This document shows positions 23,824 to 35,108 of a DNA stretch of 64,000 nt, piece by piece. The stretch is from Dolomedes plantarius (Eukaryota; Arthropoda; Arachnida; Araneae; Dolomedidae). The notes beneath the pieces are model-generated. The model ran no database searches and was not told the DNA's origin. It worked only from the letters and a program-made list of their open reading frames with translations. The translations under genes were made by a program, and so were the position numbers. Numbering within the stretch: position 1 is the stretch's first letter; each line of letters begins with the position of its first letter. Location of the stretch: assembly GCA_907164885.2 (NCBI GenBank), contig OU015503.1, positions 68,251,068-68,315,067 of the forward strand, written 5' to 3'.

Positions 23824-23828
<5 letters not shown>
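22311..23828 (-). mobile_element. Long-TIR DNA transposon with integrase-like gene (Ginger/KRBA2-like)
   Basis: The plus strand begins TTGGAACCCAAGTCCGAAAT. The right end, reversed, reads TTGGAACCGAACTCCGAAAT. The inverse continues for about 95-150 bp (shared CAATGTCCGAAAA, AATGCTCAC, GACAAATG, AAATGTTACATTAT). The 1.5 kb element encloses a minus-strand integrase pseudogene related to the KRBA2/Ginger-type integrases. It sits between two (TA)n tracts, which hides the target duplication. Superfamily assignment is inference. Confidence 0.75.
22746..23600 (-). pseudogene. Integrase-like (KRAB-A domain protein 2-like) pseudogene
   Basis: In minus-strand order: an integrase core piece PKIVHGKPRHSRSQGS followed by IERANQDVRDMLVT, with the catalytic glutamate of the D,D-35-E triad in IERAN (about 23560-23480). 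A TAG stop follows. Next come the segment of about 23420-23330, related to the usual PYEALFG motif, the open stretch SSYANFLPVSLGQNVVLRIP (23130-23070), YKLGTKYGILEKLYSRNEL, and a cysteine-rich tail CNCRQQCDIKRCKC with KCISKYHN ending at a TGA near 22746. Several frameshifts and stops separate the parts, and the N-terminal half of the core is not evident. Inactive relic. Confidence 0.8.
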
Positions 23829-23908
<80 letters not shown>

Positions 23909-23921
23909 TATATATATATAT
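23829..23921. repeat. (TA)n microsatellite between two transposons
   Basis: TA run separating the long-TIR element from the mariner relic at 23923. Confidence 0.95.
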
Positions 23922-23922
23922 C

Positions 23923-24556
23923 GTGTCCAGCGAAGAAGTCCCTGATTTCAAAATCAAAAGTCTCGAAAGCAAAGATCTGTAGAAGAATGCAACGAACGAC
24001 ATGTTTATTGTGAAAGCTGTAAGAATTTTATACACTAATTTTCGAAATAGTTACATGAGCTGCCAACACATGGAACTCTACAGCTCGTATCAGCATGCAT
24101 AAATAAGCTCGTAGTCTTTGCAAGCAGTCTTTGCAGTCAATACATCACAATCTTTTCAAAATATCCACCATTCGGTGTACGGAAGTGGCGCAAACAAACA
24201 ATAAAATTTGCCATCACACCCTTTGGTGTCTCAAAAGAAATCGACCTCCCACACAGATCGCCGATTGAAGCTCGTCCGGCGTGGTGGGATGGTTCCTGTA
24301 GACAGTATATTTTAATATACCCCACAAAATATAGTCATAGGGACTCAGGTCCGGCAAATATAGAGGCCAATCCATGCCTTCATCAATAAAATTTGGCTAA
24401 CAGCACCATCTGTTAGCAGCTTTTGTAACTACTTCAAAAATTAGTGTATAAAATTCTTACAGCTTTCACGATAAACATACCGTTTCTTGCATTCTACTAC
24501 AGATCTTTGTTTTCAATATTTTTAATATGGAAATCAGGGTCTCCTTCGCTGGACAC
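23923..24556 (-). mobile_element. mariner-like element with about 120 bp inverted ends
   Basis: The left end GTGTCCAGCGAAGAAGTCCC and right end (reversed) GTGTCCAGCGAAGGAGACCC continue as inverted repeats through AAAGATCTGTAG, GTGAAAGCTGTAAGAATTTT and ATACACTAATTTT, about 120 bp. The interior carries a transposase fragment on the minus strand. Both flanks are (TA)n, consistent with a TA target. Confidence 0.75.
24137..24400 (-). pseudogene. mariner-type transposase fragment
   Basis: The minus strand reads LYLPDLSPYDYILWGILKYT, the region of the third catalytic aspartate in mariner transposases (usual form SPDLSPxDFxLWG), followed by VYRNHPTTPDELQSAI. Everything upstream is deleted. Only the C-terminal region remains. 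Confidence 0.75.
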
Positions 24557-24558
24557 AT

Positions 24559-24560
<2 letters not shown>

Positions 24561-24635
<75 letters not shown>

Positions 24636-24660
24636 GTGTGTGTGTGTGGGGGGGGGGGTG
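24561..24660. repeat. (TA)n-(TG)n-G(10) microsatellite
   Basis: TA run followed by GTGTGTGTGTG and a run of ten G. Confidence 0.95.
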
Positions 24661-24869
24661 CGTATGCGTGTATAAATGCATATATGTACTTACGTATATG
24701 TAACAAATTTCAAAAGTATTTTTGCATTTTATAACAGTGTATGTTGCAGCTCAGCATTTGAATACTAGATTAAATGCTAGGGAATATACTAGATGAATAG
24801 CAGCCTAGGCATGATTGCTAAAGCTGTTGAATTTTCTTGTTGGCGATGTTATGCATGGTAATTTGCTAA

Positions 24870-24871
<2 letters not shown>

Positions 24872-24925
<54 letters not shown>
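24872..24925. repeat. (TA)n microsatellite
   Basis: TA run before block D1 copy 2. Confidence 0.95.
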
Positions 24926-24927
<2 letters not shown>

Positions 24928-24949
24928 CGTATAAGTATACGCGAGAAAA

Positions 24950-25590
24950 ATATATTTTATTTATTCACTAAAGTAACATTTTCACTTTTCACAGAAATAA
25001 TTTAATAACCCATTTTATTAATTTCAGTGCATTACTGGATTTTGTCCCATTTGTAACTCAACAGCTAACAGAGGAAATACAGCCATGAGAGAATAAAGTA
25101 ATACTCTGATATTACCATAAACATAATAATAATATATTTTACCTATTAGAGAATGTAACTGTATTTTTTGTACCAACCACCAACTACACAACGTGCATAT
25201 TTTCACACACTGATACCGAATTTGTAACACTGCTGCACATTTCCCAATCTGGATTTTCCCGGCGTGACTTTGAACGTGAACAACACCTTTCACGCGAAAC
25301 AACCTGATCCAGTACCTGTATGAATATTTATGACGCTCGGGCTGATTTCTTTGGTACGGAGGGAGAACAACATTATTCCCATTAACACAACACTCCAAAC
25401 AAATAGGTATACGTGGATGATAGAATATTCGGATATTTACTTCATAATGAATGATTACTAGTCAGGAAAGCATCACTAAAGATCCCTTTTTCTCTAATAC
25501 GAGGTTGAACAACACGTAAAAATTTAATTATATTGGTGCTGGATATGTCTATTATGTTAAGTGAATTATCTCTCAGAAGCTGTAAAAATG
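24950..25590. repeat. Duplicated block D1, copy 2
   Basis: Partner of 21720-22240. Both copies are preceded by a (TA)n tract. A minus-strand open frame at 25024-25398 (124 codons) shows no recognisable family and is not conserved in the first copy, so I do not call it a gene. Confidence 0.65.
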
Positions 25591-25849
25591 TACAAAGGAC
25601 ACTTAGGACGTGCATTAGCGAATTATTAATTAAAGGTGCAGACTTTTGAGTTATTAGAATCGTTGTTGTAATTGAAAATAAATGAATATAAATCACTGTG
25701 CTTTCGATTATGGTAAAGACAGACATAAAAGAATAAAAAAAAAGATCGAAATAAATTCTACTGAATCTAGGTACATGCCTCATCTAGAATTATAGAAATA
25801 AAATTAATTGAATACTATACGAAATTTACATATATATATATATGGCACG

Positions 25850-26320
25850 GAGCTTACACCACGTAACCATTATCTAATTAATTAATCTAAAAGGAGTAAT
25901 CAAAGTACGCCTGTGGGGAAGAACTAATGCTTAAACTTCAACCAAGACTTTATTAATATCAATAAAATTTAAATCAATCCGCTAAGCTCCTATTTCCCAT
26001 CATCATCTCAATCCCCACGACACGCGACGCGATCTCGACCAACGGCGGGCAACTCTAATATATGCTTTGTTCTTTTTTCGCACTTATGCAAAGGCGCGGG
26101 CGTAAGTCAGCGTCCTGTGACCGATGATTCACTCTCATGCTCTTTCGAACATTCGAGTATATGACTCAATCATCTGCGAATCGTTCAAGGACTGTCTTAA
26201 CCCGAGAGATTGAAAGCGTACTGCGGTGTTAATAGACAGTGAATTTCTCATAGTAAATTACATTTTACCCCAATTTGCCTAATTTTAACCCAATTATATC
26301 TAGTTAATTGTAGTTTACGT
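25850..26320 (-). repeat. GC-richer block, possible LTR fragment
   Basis: Contains GACACGCGACGCGATCTCG and CAACGGCGGGCAACTC, and on the minus strand TTAATAAAGTCTTGGTTGAA, which could be a polyadenylation site. A related block at 37000-37290 shares CACGCGACGCG, TCTC and a CCGCCG segment. Both are flanked by (TA)n. LTR origin is a guess without TG/CA ends. Confidence 0.35.
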
Positions 26321-26327
26321 TCCTAGC

Positions 26328-26328
<1 letters not shown>

Positions 26329-26406
<78 letters not shown>
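26329..26406. repeat. (TA)n microsatellite
   Basis: Pure TA run of about 78 bp. Confidence 0.95.
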
Positions 26407-26413
<7 letters not shown>

Positions 26414-26609
26414 GTTCGTGTGTTCTTTCGTGTTCGGTATTGTATAGATCGCCAACGGATGTCATTGCATTAGTGTAAGAGGAGAATCCGCGCAAGCATA
26501 AAAAAAAAGTCGTGGATGTATCTAAGAACTTTTCGGATTGCCATGATGGGCTTATGAAAAAATCCCATCAGATTCATTACATGTAAATACTGTAAATACC
26601 ATATGCTTA

Positions 26610-26975
26610 TCTATATATGAAAAACAGTTCCCTGATTGACTGACATACAACGCACAGACCAAACTGCTATCCCTAAAGGGCTGAAATTTGGTATGGCGAT
26701 TCTTCTTATAGTGTAGGGGTGCACTAAGAAAGCTTTTTGAAAAATTCTTCTTAGTTTTTTTTAATTAAATTTTTAAAATGTTTTAGTAATGATTTTTAAG
26801 TTTGAATTTAAATAAATAAATTGAGCGTTATAAATTTTATATCACGAGAAAGATCATAAAAATTCCTTTAAAATGAGATCTTTACGAATCTTTATCTCCA
26901 TTTTCTGATTTTTGGTGAATTTTTAAAGATTCAGTTTTAGAATTTAATTTATTAAATGCCAATCACGTGATATAT
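26610..26975 (+). mobile_element. Helitron family H1, 3'-truncated copy
   Basis: Begins A|TCTATATATGAAAAACAGTTC, continues through CATACAACGCACAGACCAAA, TAGTGTAGGGGTGCACTAAG and AAATGCCAATCACGTGATAT, then breaks off before the 3' hairpin. Confidence 0.75.
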
Positions 26976-27166
26976 ATTTTTTTCTTAACGCTTCGGATAT
27001 AGCGAGCAAAACCTTTGGTCCCTTGAAGTTCGTTATAACGGGGTTCGATTGTATTGCTGTTTAAGCATTTTCAATATCGGGATCCAGTTAAGAACTATTT
27101 GGCGATTACTAAATTTCGAGCTATTTTTTTGTTCAGCGAAAACCTGATGAGACGATATTAATAAGC

Positions 27167-27894
27167 TTAAGGGGATGGTGGACTTTCAAATTTCCAAAAA
27201 TCGAGCAAAAATTGGAATTTTTTGGAGGGATGTATTAATATTTTAAAAACATGTAAATATTGGAATGGAATGCATTTAAAATATGTAGTAAAAATTAAAA
27301 TGAAAACTTGGTGACTTTACAAAAGTTAGTATTAAAGGTAGGTGAAAAAACATGTTTTAAATGTATTTTTCTCAAAATGAGTAATTTCCAGTTTTGCAAG
27401 TCTTTAAAATGCTCCTCGCGTCATAATTTTTGACGAAAGTTTATGAAATTTATAATAAGGACTCCTGCAATACATGAAAATAAAGTTATGTATCCATTTT
27501 AGGATTCGATGTCATTAAGGTTATCAAAGTTTAACTTAAGTGTAAAAAAGTACAAAAATTTCAAGAAAATTCAGAGTACAAGCATAAAAATATTTCCTGA
27601 AAATTAACTATTCAACGAAAGTACAAAAAAATACATAACTCTGTTCAAATAGTATTTATAAGCAATATAAATGCAAAATTAAGGGGAAAAGTTTAAAATT
27701 GAGTCACAAGAAGCATTTTAAAGAAGGGTAATTTAATTTCAATTTTTTTAATTATAAAATACTCTTTTAAAAATATCTATAAAATTTTATAAGGTGTTTA
27801 ATATTGTTAGACTTTAATGAATATATAAGCAAAGTTTCATATCTCTGTGGCAAAAATTTTAAAAATCGCTGTGAAAGGTCCACCATCCCCTTAA
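27167..27894. mobile_element. TTAA-flanked 728 bp element, family T5 (copy 2)
   Basis: Terminal inverted repeats TTAAGGGGATGGTGGAC (left) and GTCCACCATCCCCTTAA (right) are a perfect 17 bp match, TTAA included; the arms then diverge by an indel. Length nearly equals the copy at 5114-5838. Internal sequence is AT-rich without a recognisable protein. Confidence 0.75.
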
Positions 27895-27974
27895 CACAAA
27901 AGTATTATTCAATATTTACAACATCCGGCGAGTAATCGCCCAGAAATTGATAAAAAAAAGGTACGGTAGGATGG

Positions 27975-28460
27975 AAAAAATCGCCGTTTAATCATTTTCC
28001 GTGACCAAATGTAGAGAGAAAGTGAGTACATTTAAAATTTTATTGCTGTTATGGGGTGGCAGAGAAAAAAAACCTTTTAATTAATTCAAAATCATTATTT
28101 TTTAAGCGATATCATGGATGTGTGGTTGTAAAAAGAGAAAAAATAGGCAAATCATTTGAAAAATTCTTTTAATGGCACAGAGAACTTAATTCCTGTAAAA
28201 ATTATAATAATCAAATAAGATTCTTGGATTATAAGTAGCCCAAATTTATATGTTAATGAAAATATCTCAAAAGAAACATTCATTTTGAGAAATGTAAATT
28301 CCCTCAATTCTTCCAGAAAACTCCATATAAAAAAGGGGGTAAAAAAGACACCTTTTCTAACACCTGAAAAGTACCAAAAGACACCTGGACAAAAATAAGT
28401 ACCCGGGAAAATATGTTATTGGCACCAGATCTATAAACCCTGCAAAAATATACGTAAAAT
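27975..28460. repeat. Tandem block A, copy 1
   Basis: Matches 28868-29365 closely (AAATGTAGAGAGAAAGTGAG, TATTTTTTAAGCGATAT, AAGACACCTGG). Together with the R3 copy between them, the repeat period is about 890 bp, so the unit A+R3 was duplicated or R3 lies between two A units. Confidence 0.75.
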
Positions 28461-28462
28461 AA

Positions 28463-28808
28463 TTACAAGATAAAAAGAACTTTTTATAAACCATGTTTTT
28501 AAATTCTCTGTTGAATCATATAAACTTGACAATTCTATGTATTAATAAATACTTTTTTAAAAATTTTTTGATGAATTATCCCATCAACTTGAAAGAAAAT
28601 TAAGTTAATTGGAAGTTAACTTGCGTTTAAATTTTCGATCCCTTTTGGGGATCGAAAGTATTAAAATAATGCATTGCCATCGTGTTCTGAGCTATTCTAA
28701 AAGTTTCAAATGTCTAGCTAGTCGGGAAGTTAGTTAAAAATCGATTGCAAGATTTGTACCGGACAAACACACACGCACACATACGCACACACACACGCAC
28801 GCACACAT

Positions 28809-28839
<31 letters not shown>

Positions 28840-28866
28840 AACAAGAAAGCGAGTTAATAAAAACAT
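28463..28866 (+). repeat. R3 interspersed repeat, copy c
   Basis: R3 with a short internal deletion around TTTTGGGGATCGAAAG and an expanded CA-rich tail (ACACACGCACACATACGCAC and following). Lies between the two A blocks. Confidence 0.8.
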
Positions 28867-28867
28867 G

Positions 28868-29365
28868 CTAAAAATTGCAGTGTTTAATCATTTTACGTCA
28901 CTAAATGTAGAGAGAAAGTGAGTATATTTAAAATTTTATTGCTGTTCTGTTGTGGTAGAGAAAAAAAATTTAATTAAGGCAAAACCATTATTTTTTAAGC
29001 GATATTATGAATGTATGGTTGTAAAAAGAGAAAAAATAGGCAAATCATTTGAAAAATTCTTTTAATGGCACAGATAACTTAATTCTTGCAAAAATTATAA
29101 TAATGAAATCAGATTCTTTTATTATAAGTAGCCCAAATTTATATGTTAATGAAAATATCTCAAAAGAAACATTCATTTTGAGAAAAGTAAATTCCCTCAA
29201 TTCTCCTTTCATACATTCCAGAAAATTCCATATAATAAAGGGGTAAAAAAGACACATTGTCTAATACCCGAAGAGTACCAAAAGACACCTGGCCAAAAAA
29301 AAAGCACCTGGAAAAATATGTTATTGCCACCAGATCTACAAACTCTGCAAAAATATACGTAAAGA
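28868..29365. repeat. Tandem block A, copy 2
   Basis: Second copy of block A. Short open frames here occur on both strands and are not conserved in copy 1, so no gene is called. Confidence 0.75.
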
Positions 29366-29775
29366 TCTTTAACAAAGCCACATTTTATTAGAATGAGTTA
29401 CAGAAACTGCATATTGTCTAATGGCAGCTTCATTTCTTTTAACATTTCTTACTGTTGCTTCATTTAAGCCAAACATCTTGCCCCGCAACGTTGATCCTTC
29501 TTTCATTTTTACGGTGATCAAAAATTTTAATTTTCTCTTCCAAACAAATACCTTTTCAAAGAAAATACCTTTGATTTTTGGAGTTGTAGTATACGGAATT
29601 TTTTAGCAGGTGAAAAAAAAATTAAAAATTGTTTCAATAAAACATGAATAAATAGAAAAAATTACGGAAGACTTACTTTATTATCGTCTTCCATTTTATT
29701 TTAAAATTAGCTACTATAAATATCTATATTAAAAGCTTTTTTTATATAAATACTTCTAATTTAACTGAAACTAAA

Positions 29776-30123
29776 AATAATTGCAAGATACAAAGAACTT
29801 TTAATACACCATATTTTTAAATTTTCTGTTGAATCATATAAACTTGGCAATTCTATGTATTAATAAATACTTTTTTAAAATTTTTTTGATGAATTATCCC
29901 ATCAACTTGAAAGAAAATTAAGTTAATTGGAAGTTAACTTGCGTTTGACTTTTCGATCCCTTTCCGGTCGATAGATGGCTGCCCCAGTCTACAAAACAAA
30001 ATTAACTGAAAATGAATTCAATCTGCTTAAAGATGGCAAAAAGTATTAAAATAATACATTGCCATCGTGTTCTGAGCTATTCTAAAAGTTTCAAATGTCT
30101 AGCTAGTCGGGAAGTTAGTTAAC
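29776..30123 (+). repeat. R3 interspersed repeat, copy d (truncated)
   Basis: R3 from the TTACAAGATA-like start to CTAGTCGGGAAGTTAGTTAA, where it is cut. Its left flank (about 29710-29775, TTAAAAGCTTTTTTTATATA) is repeated before copy e, so the unit flank+R3 is tandemly duplicated. Confidence 0.8.
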
Positions 30124-30206
30124 TACACATATCGATAATATACTATAAATATCGATATTAAAAGCTTTTTTTATATAAATACTTCTAATTTAACTGAAAC
30201 TAAAAA

Positions 30207-30583
30207 TAATTACAAGATAAAAAGAACTTTTAATACACCATGTTTTTTAATTTTCAGTTGAATCATATAAACTTGACAATTCTATCTATTAATAAATACT
30301 TTAAAAAAATTTTTGATGAATTATCCCATCAACTTGAAAGAAAATGATGTTAATTGGAAGTTAACTTGCGTTTAACTTTTCGTTCTCTTCCCGGCCACTA
30401 GATGGCTGCACCAGTCTACAAAACTAAATTAACTGAAAATGAATTTAATACCGCTTAAAGATGGCTAAAAGTATCAAAACAATGCATTGTCTAGCTAGTC
30501 GGGAAGTTAGTTAAAAATCGATTGCAATATTTGTAAGGGACAAAGACACAAACAAACAAGAAAGCGAATTAATAAAAACATGG
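30207..30583 (+). repeat. R3 interspersed repeat, copy e
   Basis: R3 lacking the GTGTTCTGAGCTATT segment, ending AAGCGAATTAATAAAAACATGG. Second half of the local duplication with copy d. Confidence 0.8.
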
Positions 30584-31454
30584 TAATAAGATTGAAATTT
30601 ATCAATACAAAAAGGGATTTTACTAAATATTTCCCTGTTAACAACAGATGGGAATTTCCTCAGTATTTCGTTGAAAATTATGGTTATTATAAATATTTTT
30701 CCTTAAAATTTAAATAAAATGGGGATTTTAAAAAAGCAACACTATTAACCATGTAAAAGCAATCTTTTCTAAAACATGCTTCGAAAGACAGTCAGTAGAC
30801 CGCAATTCTCTACATGCAGTCCAATATGAAACAGCTCTGTTTTTCCAGTTGTCAAAAGTAAAATCCATAATCTGACCATCTGACCTATTTTGCCATAAAT
30901 TATCCTCATTGGATGAGAATTTATGGCGAATTTAACAAGCCTAAAGCGATATTAAAAGACCGGAAGTAGCATGTTTAGATGCATTTTCTGTTACTTTTTT
31001 AAAAGAGAAATCGAATAATTTAAACAGTTTTCAAAATATTTTAATATAATTTTGCAATAGTGTTTTACATATTAGCAACATTTTTTCAACTAAATGCTAA
31101 ATTATATGTGTTGATTGAATCATTCTACAAATGTCTGTACTTAAAAAAAGACGATTAAAAAATGAGTGATTTTTCATTTTTTTTGTTGTATATTTCAGTG
31201 ATTTTTCTAAACATTGTAGAACTTTTACTTCAGAACGTAAGTAAGTGTCACAGTGATGTATAGTACGAAGGAAACAACAATATATTGAGTTGAACTGAGT
31301 GTAGGTTCCCTGACGTAAGCACTGAGTTGTACTAAAAATGTAAAAAAAAAAAAAAATCCCTACATCTAAAAATATTATAAACTTTTTACCAAAATTATAT
31401 TCGTTCCCATGATTTTATATCACGTTTGAACTGAAAATATATGTCTTTAACAAC

Positions 31455-32045
31455 TATTGTAAATTTCTTTAAAAAAGGGTTCCGAACATAGGCAGATATC
31501 TTATGTCCGGGCAGGCCCTGATTTTTCTTTAGGCCCGGTAGGCCGGGGCCTAGGGGCCCCCGAATGTTGAGCCCCCCAAAATTTTTATTTTAAAAGAAAA
31601 AAAAAGAAATTTTCCCAATTCAATTTTTCCATTTTACCTTTTTTAATAGCAATTTTTTTATATATCCTTTCAAATTTAATTCATGTGTTCATCATATTTA
31701 TAGTCATATGTATAGTTAATCATATGTATGTTATAGTGTATATAAGGGATTAATAAGTTTTTTCTGGTTGCATTGTATTGGTATTTTAATGATGAAGTTA
31801 ATATGTTGTATTGATTTGTGTTATTTGATAATGTTCTAGGCTTCTACGCTTCAAATAGTCAATTCTTGGTAAAATGGTACTTACACAATGATCCATGTTT
31901 TTTTTTTTTTTTCATGAGTCAATTTTGGAAATTTTACGCCCACATCACGTTAGGTTCTTAGGGGTCACGTTAGGCCCACATTTTGTTAGGGGGCCCCCAT
32001 CCCGAGTTGCGCCTATTGTCAAGAATTTTCTAAATCGGACCCTGT
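31455..32045. mobile_element. Possible non-autonomous element with GGCCCC-rich arms
   Basis: GGGGCCTAGGGGCCCCCGAA on the left and GTTAGGGGGCCCCCATC on the right, with tips AGGGTTCCGA and TCGGACCCTG in inverse orientation. No target duplication was found, so the limits and class are uncertain. Confidence 0.3.
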
Positions 32046-32399
32046 GTCTGGGAACAGTAGGGATATAGTTACTCCAGTGAGAAACAGGTAGCATTTTACA
32101 ACAAAAGAAATCATGTAAAAACGAAATTGCATTTATCTTTCTAGACCATGTTAAAATAAAAATTGCGTAAAAGCAGAACTGGGTGTATTTACAAGTGGAA
32201 AAAATATATTTTTAAGTACAGGGTGTTTCATATTGAATTGGGACAATAAGAAAGCATACCTGTGAACGCTGTAATTCCTTTATTTTGATAAATCCAATTT
32301 ACAGTGAATCTATAGTTATCCAAGTTTCTATAGATGTTTTATGTGTGTCCATCCGGTGACACGGTAAATATGTATGCGGTATTCCAGTTGCTGCCACAC

Positions 32400-32760
32400 T
32401 CGTGATATAATATCCTTTGTTAATGATTCGAGCACTTCAGTTATACGCTGCTTCAGTTGCTGTTAGTCATTGGGAAATGGAGGCAAGAACACTTTGTCTT
32501 TTACAAACCCCCATAGGCAAAAGTCACAATTGGTTAGATCTGGGTATCTCGGTGGCCAACAATGCAATGGCATATAGTCTGACCTATCACGGCCAGACTA
32601 TCGTTCAGGTACTGACGTACGTTTGTATGCCAATGTTGTGGAGCACCATCTTACTGCAGAATGAAGCCGGGAACCGCTTCCTCCAACTGAGGGAACGAGG
32701 AACGAAGATGTTTTGGCGTATTTCAAAACACAGTAAGCTTTCTTCTACATGGATGGCGCC
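32400..32760 (-). pseudogene. mariner-type transposase remnant
   Basis: On the minus strand, in shifting frames, TEIPRSNQL-stop-LLPMGVCKRQ corresponds to the third-aspartate region (usual PPRSPDLTxCDFxLWG-xxKDxV). Further fragments lie on either side. Many frameshifts and stops; only partial identity can be read. Confidence 0.6.
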
Positions 32761-32767
32761 ATTTCGA

Positions 32768-33224
32768 TTAACCCTCTCAGGTGCAACAACCTCCCCCGTT
32801 TGTACGGTACAGATTTTTCCCCCGATTTTTTTTAACCTAAAGAATCTTGAAAAATTTTCCAATTAAAGGTTGAAATTTATTTTTACTTCCCTAAACCGAT
32901 AACAGATGGCAGGACTAACTATTTTTCTGCTCATTTAACTGGATTACATTGAATGCAAGTGAAAAAAATGCTAGATTTAGGCGTTTGCACAGTGCAAACA
33001 GTGACCCTCAAACGGTTAACAGTGCCTCTAGCAGCGATATTTTCCAATTAAAGGTTGAAATTTATTTTTACTTCCCTAAACCGATAACAGATGGCAGGAC
33101 TAACTAATTTTCTGCTCATTTAACTGGATTACATTGAATGCAAGTGAAAAAAAATACTAGATTTAGTCGTTTGCAGAGTGCAAACAGCGACCTTCAAACG
33201 GTTAACAGTGCCTCTAGCAGCGAT
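32768..33224. mobile_element. TTAA-flanked MITE, family T2 (copy 3), tail duplicated
   Basis: An inverted-orientation T2 copy spans TTAA at 32768-32771 (followed by CCCTCTCAGG) to TTAA at 33016-33019 (preceded by CCCTCAAACGG). Bases 32854-33038 are then repeated in tandem as 33039-33224. The repeated unit carries 19 bp of the flanking mariner (cagtgcctctagcagcgat), so the duplication happened after the MITE inserted. The MITE sits in the mariner relic 32219-33367. Confidence 0.75.
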
Positions 33225-34218
33225 TTCGTATCCGAAAGATTTTTTGCTGTTGCCAGATAAAACTTGTATAATTGTAGTTTCAGAATTAATTTGTTTCGGG
33301 TAAATAAATCAATTACAGAATGTGTACTGTACTATTATTTTTGTCCCCTTCAGTATGAAACACCCTGTATTGTATACATAAAATCAGCAAATGTAGGTTA
33401 AAAGTTTCTAAATATAATCTACTGATTTTAGTTTTCACAAAACGCGCACCGCAGATATTCTAATATGAATGTTGGATAATATCTGAGTTATTCATGACTG
33501 ATGGATTGAGAGAACAATTTGTCATATACTTCATTAAGCTTCATGGATTTCCGTCAATCTTTTTAAAGATGTATAAATAAAAGAAAAATAACTATACCCA
33601 TACCATAAAGCAGATCATTTTTCCCGGTTATTTAATTTATCATCGTTCTTTTTTTTTTCCCAACCAGTCACGATTTTTTTTTTGCAGTAGTGCGAGAGGG
33701 AAAAAAATATGACATAAAACTAACGAAATAGATAAAAGTTCAAGGGTGACTAAATGAGAAATAAATCAAAATCCGGCCAAGATATAACAAAAATTTATAT
33801 ATCTTTAAGTAGAAGAATCTTAAACTTTATTCACCGAATCCTTCATTATTGTGATAAATTTTGGCGGAAATGGCATAAATGTATTCGAAATAAGTTTGAA
33901 GATTTGGAGAGGACTGGAAAGAAAAAAAGAATAAAAAAGAAGTCATAAAAAAGAAAATACGAGTTTTTCATTTTTATAACTTCTCCAGATTAAGATATAA
34001 TATGGAAAGAAATATGGTCTTTAGATATATAATGTATTTTAAACTCTTATATAAAACTTTCATGAGACGAAATATTCAAGCTATGCAATGTTCAACTTTA
34101 TTAGTAATATGCATACGTGAAAACATTATATATTTACGCATTTGAGATGCTATATACATATTAACATATTAACCGATGTAACATATTTCTATACATTCCG
34201 TAAATGACATATTTTTTA

Positions 34219-34757
34219 GGACCCGAGGTAGCCTATCGGTAGCGCGTCGACTTTCAGTACTTCGGGTGCTCGGATCAAATCCCGAAAAGCGCCTTTAAGT
34301 ACGTTCGTGTCTAGGCGGTGTATGGACACGTTAAATCTGTACACAGGAAACTCCTTTTTTGAGGTCAGTGTGTGCGGGAGGGACCATCCCCTCAGATATC
34401 GCCCCAAGGGGTACTAGATAAAAATTGAGATTGCACTTAGCTAAATCGGACTCCGAACCTTGTGGTGCTATTATAAATTGGAGACGCACAACTCAGCTCG
34501 CAAGCCTATATGGACTTGGTCCGGAATACATTCCGGCGAGCGGGCATAAGCAAGGACAACAACGAGGTACGATCTCCCAGAGGTCGCCCCGTGGAGTGCT
34601 CGGTCATGTGGTGGTCATTGTGGTGGCACCTAGCCAACACAGACTCCGACCCTAGTGGTACTATTATAAAGAGGAGCCTCACTTCTCAGCCAGAAGCCTA
34701 TATGGACCTGGTCTGGAATTTCCAGCCATGGAGCATTAGAAACACAACAACAACATA
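34219..34757 (+). repeat. tRNA-derived SINE S1, longest copy
   Basis: Head GAGGTAGCCTATCGGTAGCG and GGGTGCTCGGATCAAATCCC (A- and B-box-like), body GTGTCTAGGCGGTGTATGGA with CACGTTAAATCTG (the empty form of the MITE target at 13487), CTAAATCGGACTCCGAACC, CCTATATGGACTTGGTCCGG, then a partial repeat of the body, ending in an (ACA)n tail. The tail resembles that of the LINE fragment at 37429. Confidence 0.8.
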
Positions 34758-35108
34758 TTTTTTAACTCTCTGAAGGCCGGAACTGGCCTACATTGAGAAG
34801 TCCAGAAGGCCTGCCGAAATTCTCATCGATTGCCTCCCCCCCCCCTAGTGACTGATAGGTGGTCATTGTACCAACAGGTCAACGTCACCGCAGAGCCGTT
34901 CTCTTATCTGTTAAATAGTCTTATATTGTCTAGAACCGATCCCTGCGTACTTTATGACCTGATGCTGATGTAGGGGACTATTGATAGTGGGACCGCACGC
35001 CACAGAGACAAATTTCAGTACAATAGTAAAGCTGTTCTGTGGAGGAAGGGAAAGTCACTTCTCGTTCTCGGCCGGAACGGTATTTTGGGGTAAGCTGCAA
35101 AATGGGCA

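Larger units (their letters stand above)
32219..33367 (-). mobile_element. mariner-like relic carrying a T2 MITE
   Basis: Ends are TA|CAGGGTGTTTCATATTG and TCAGTATGAAACACCCTG|TA, an inverse of about 16 bp. The TA pairs are at 32217-32218 and 33368-33369. The interior holds transposase remnants on the minus strand and the T2 MITE with its tandem duplication (32768-33224). Confidence 0.8.

Noticed and set aside
34219..34290. Functional tRNA gene
   Set aside because: A- and B-box-like words are present, but no acceptor stem pairs and the segment continues into the SINE body; the same holds for 2481, 35938 and 43773.
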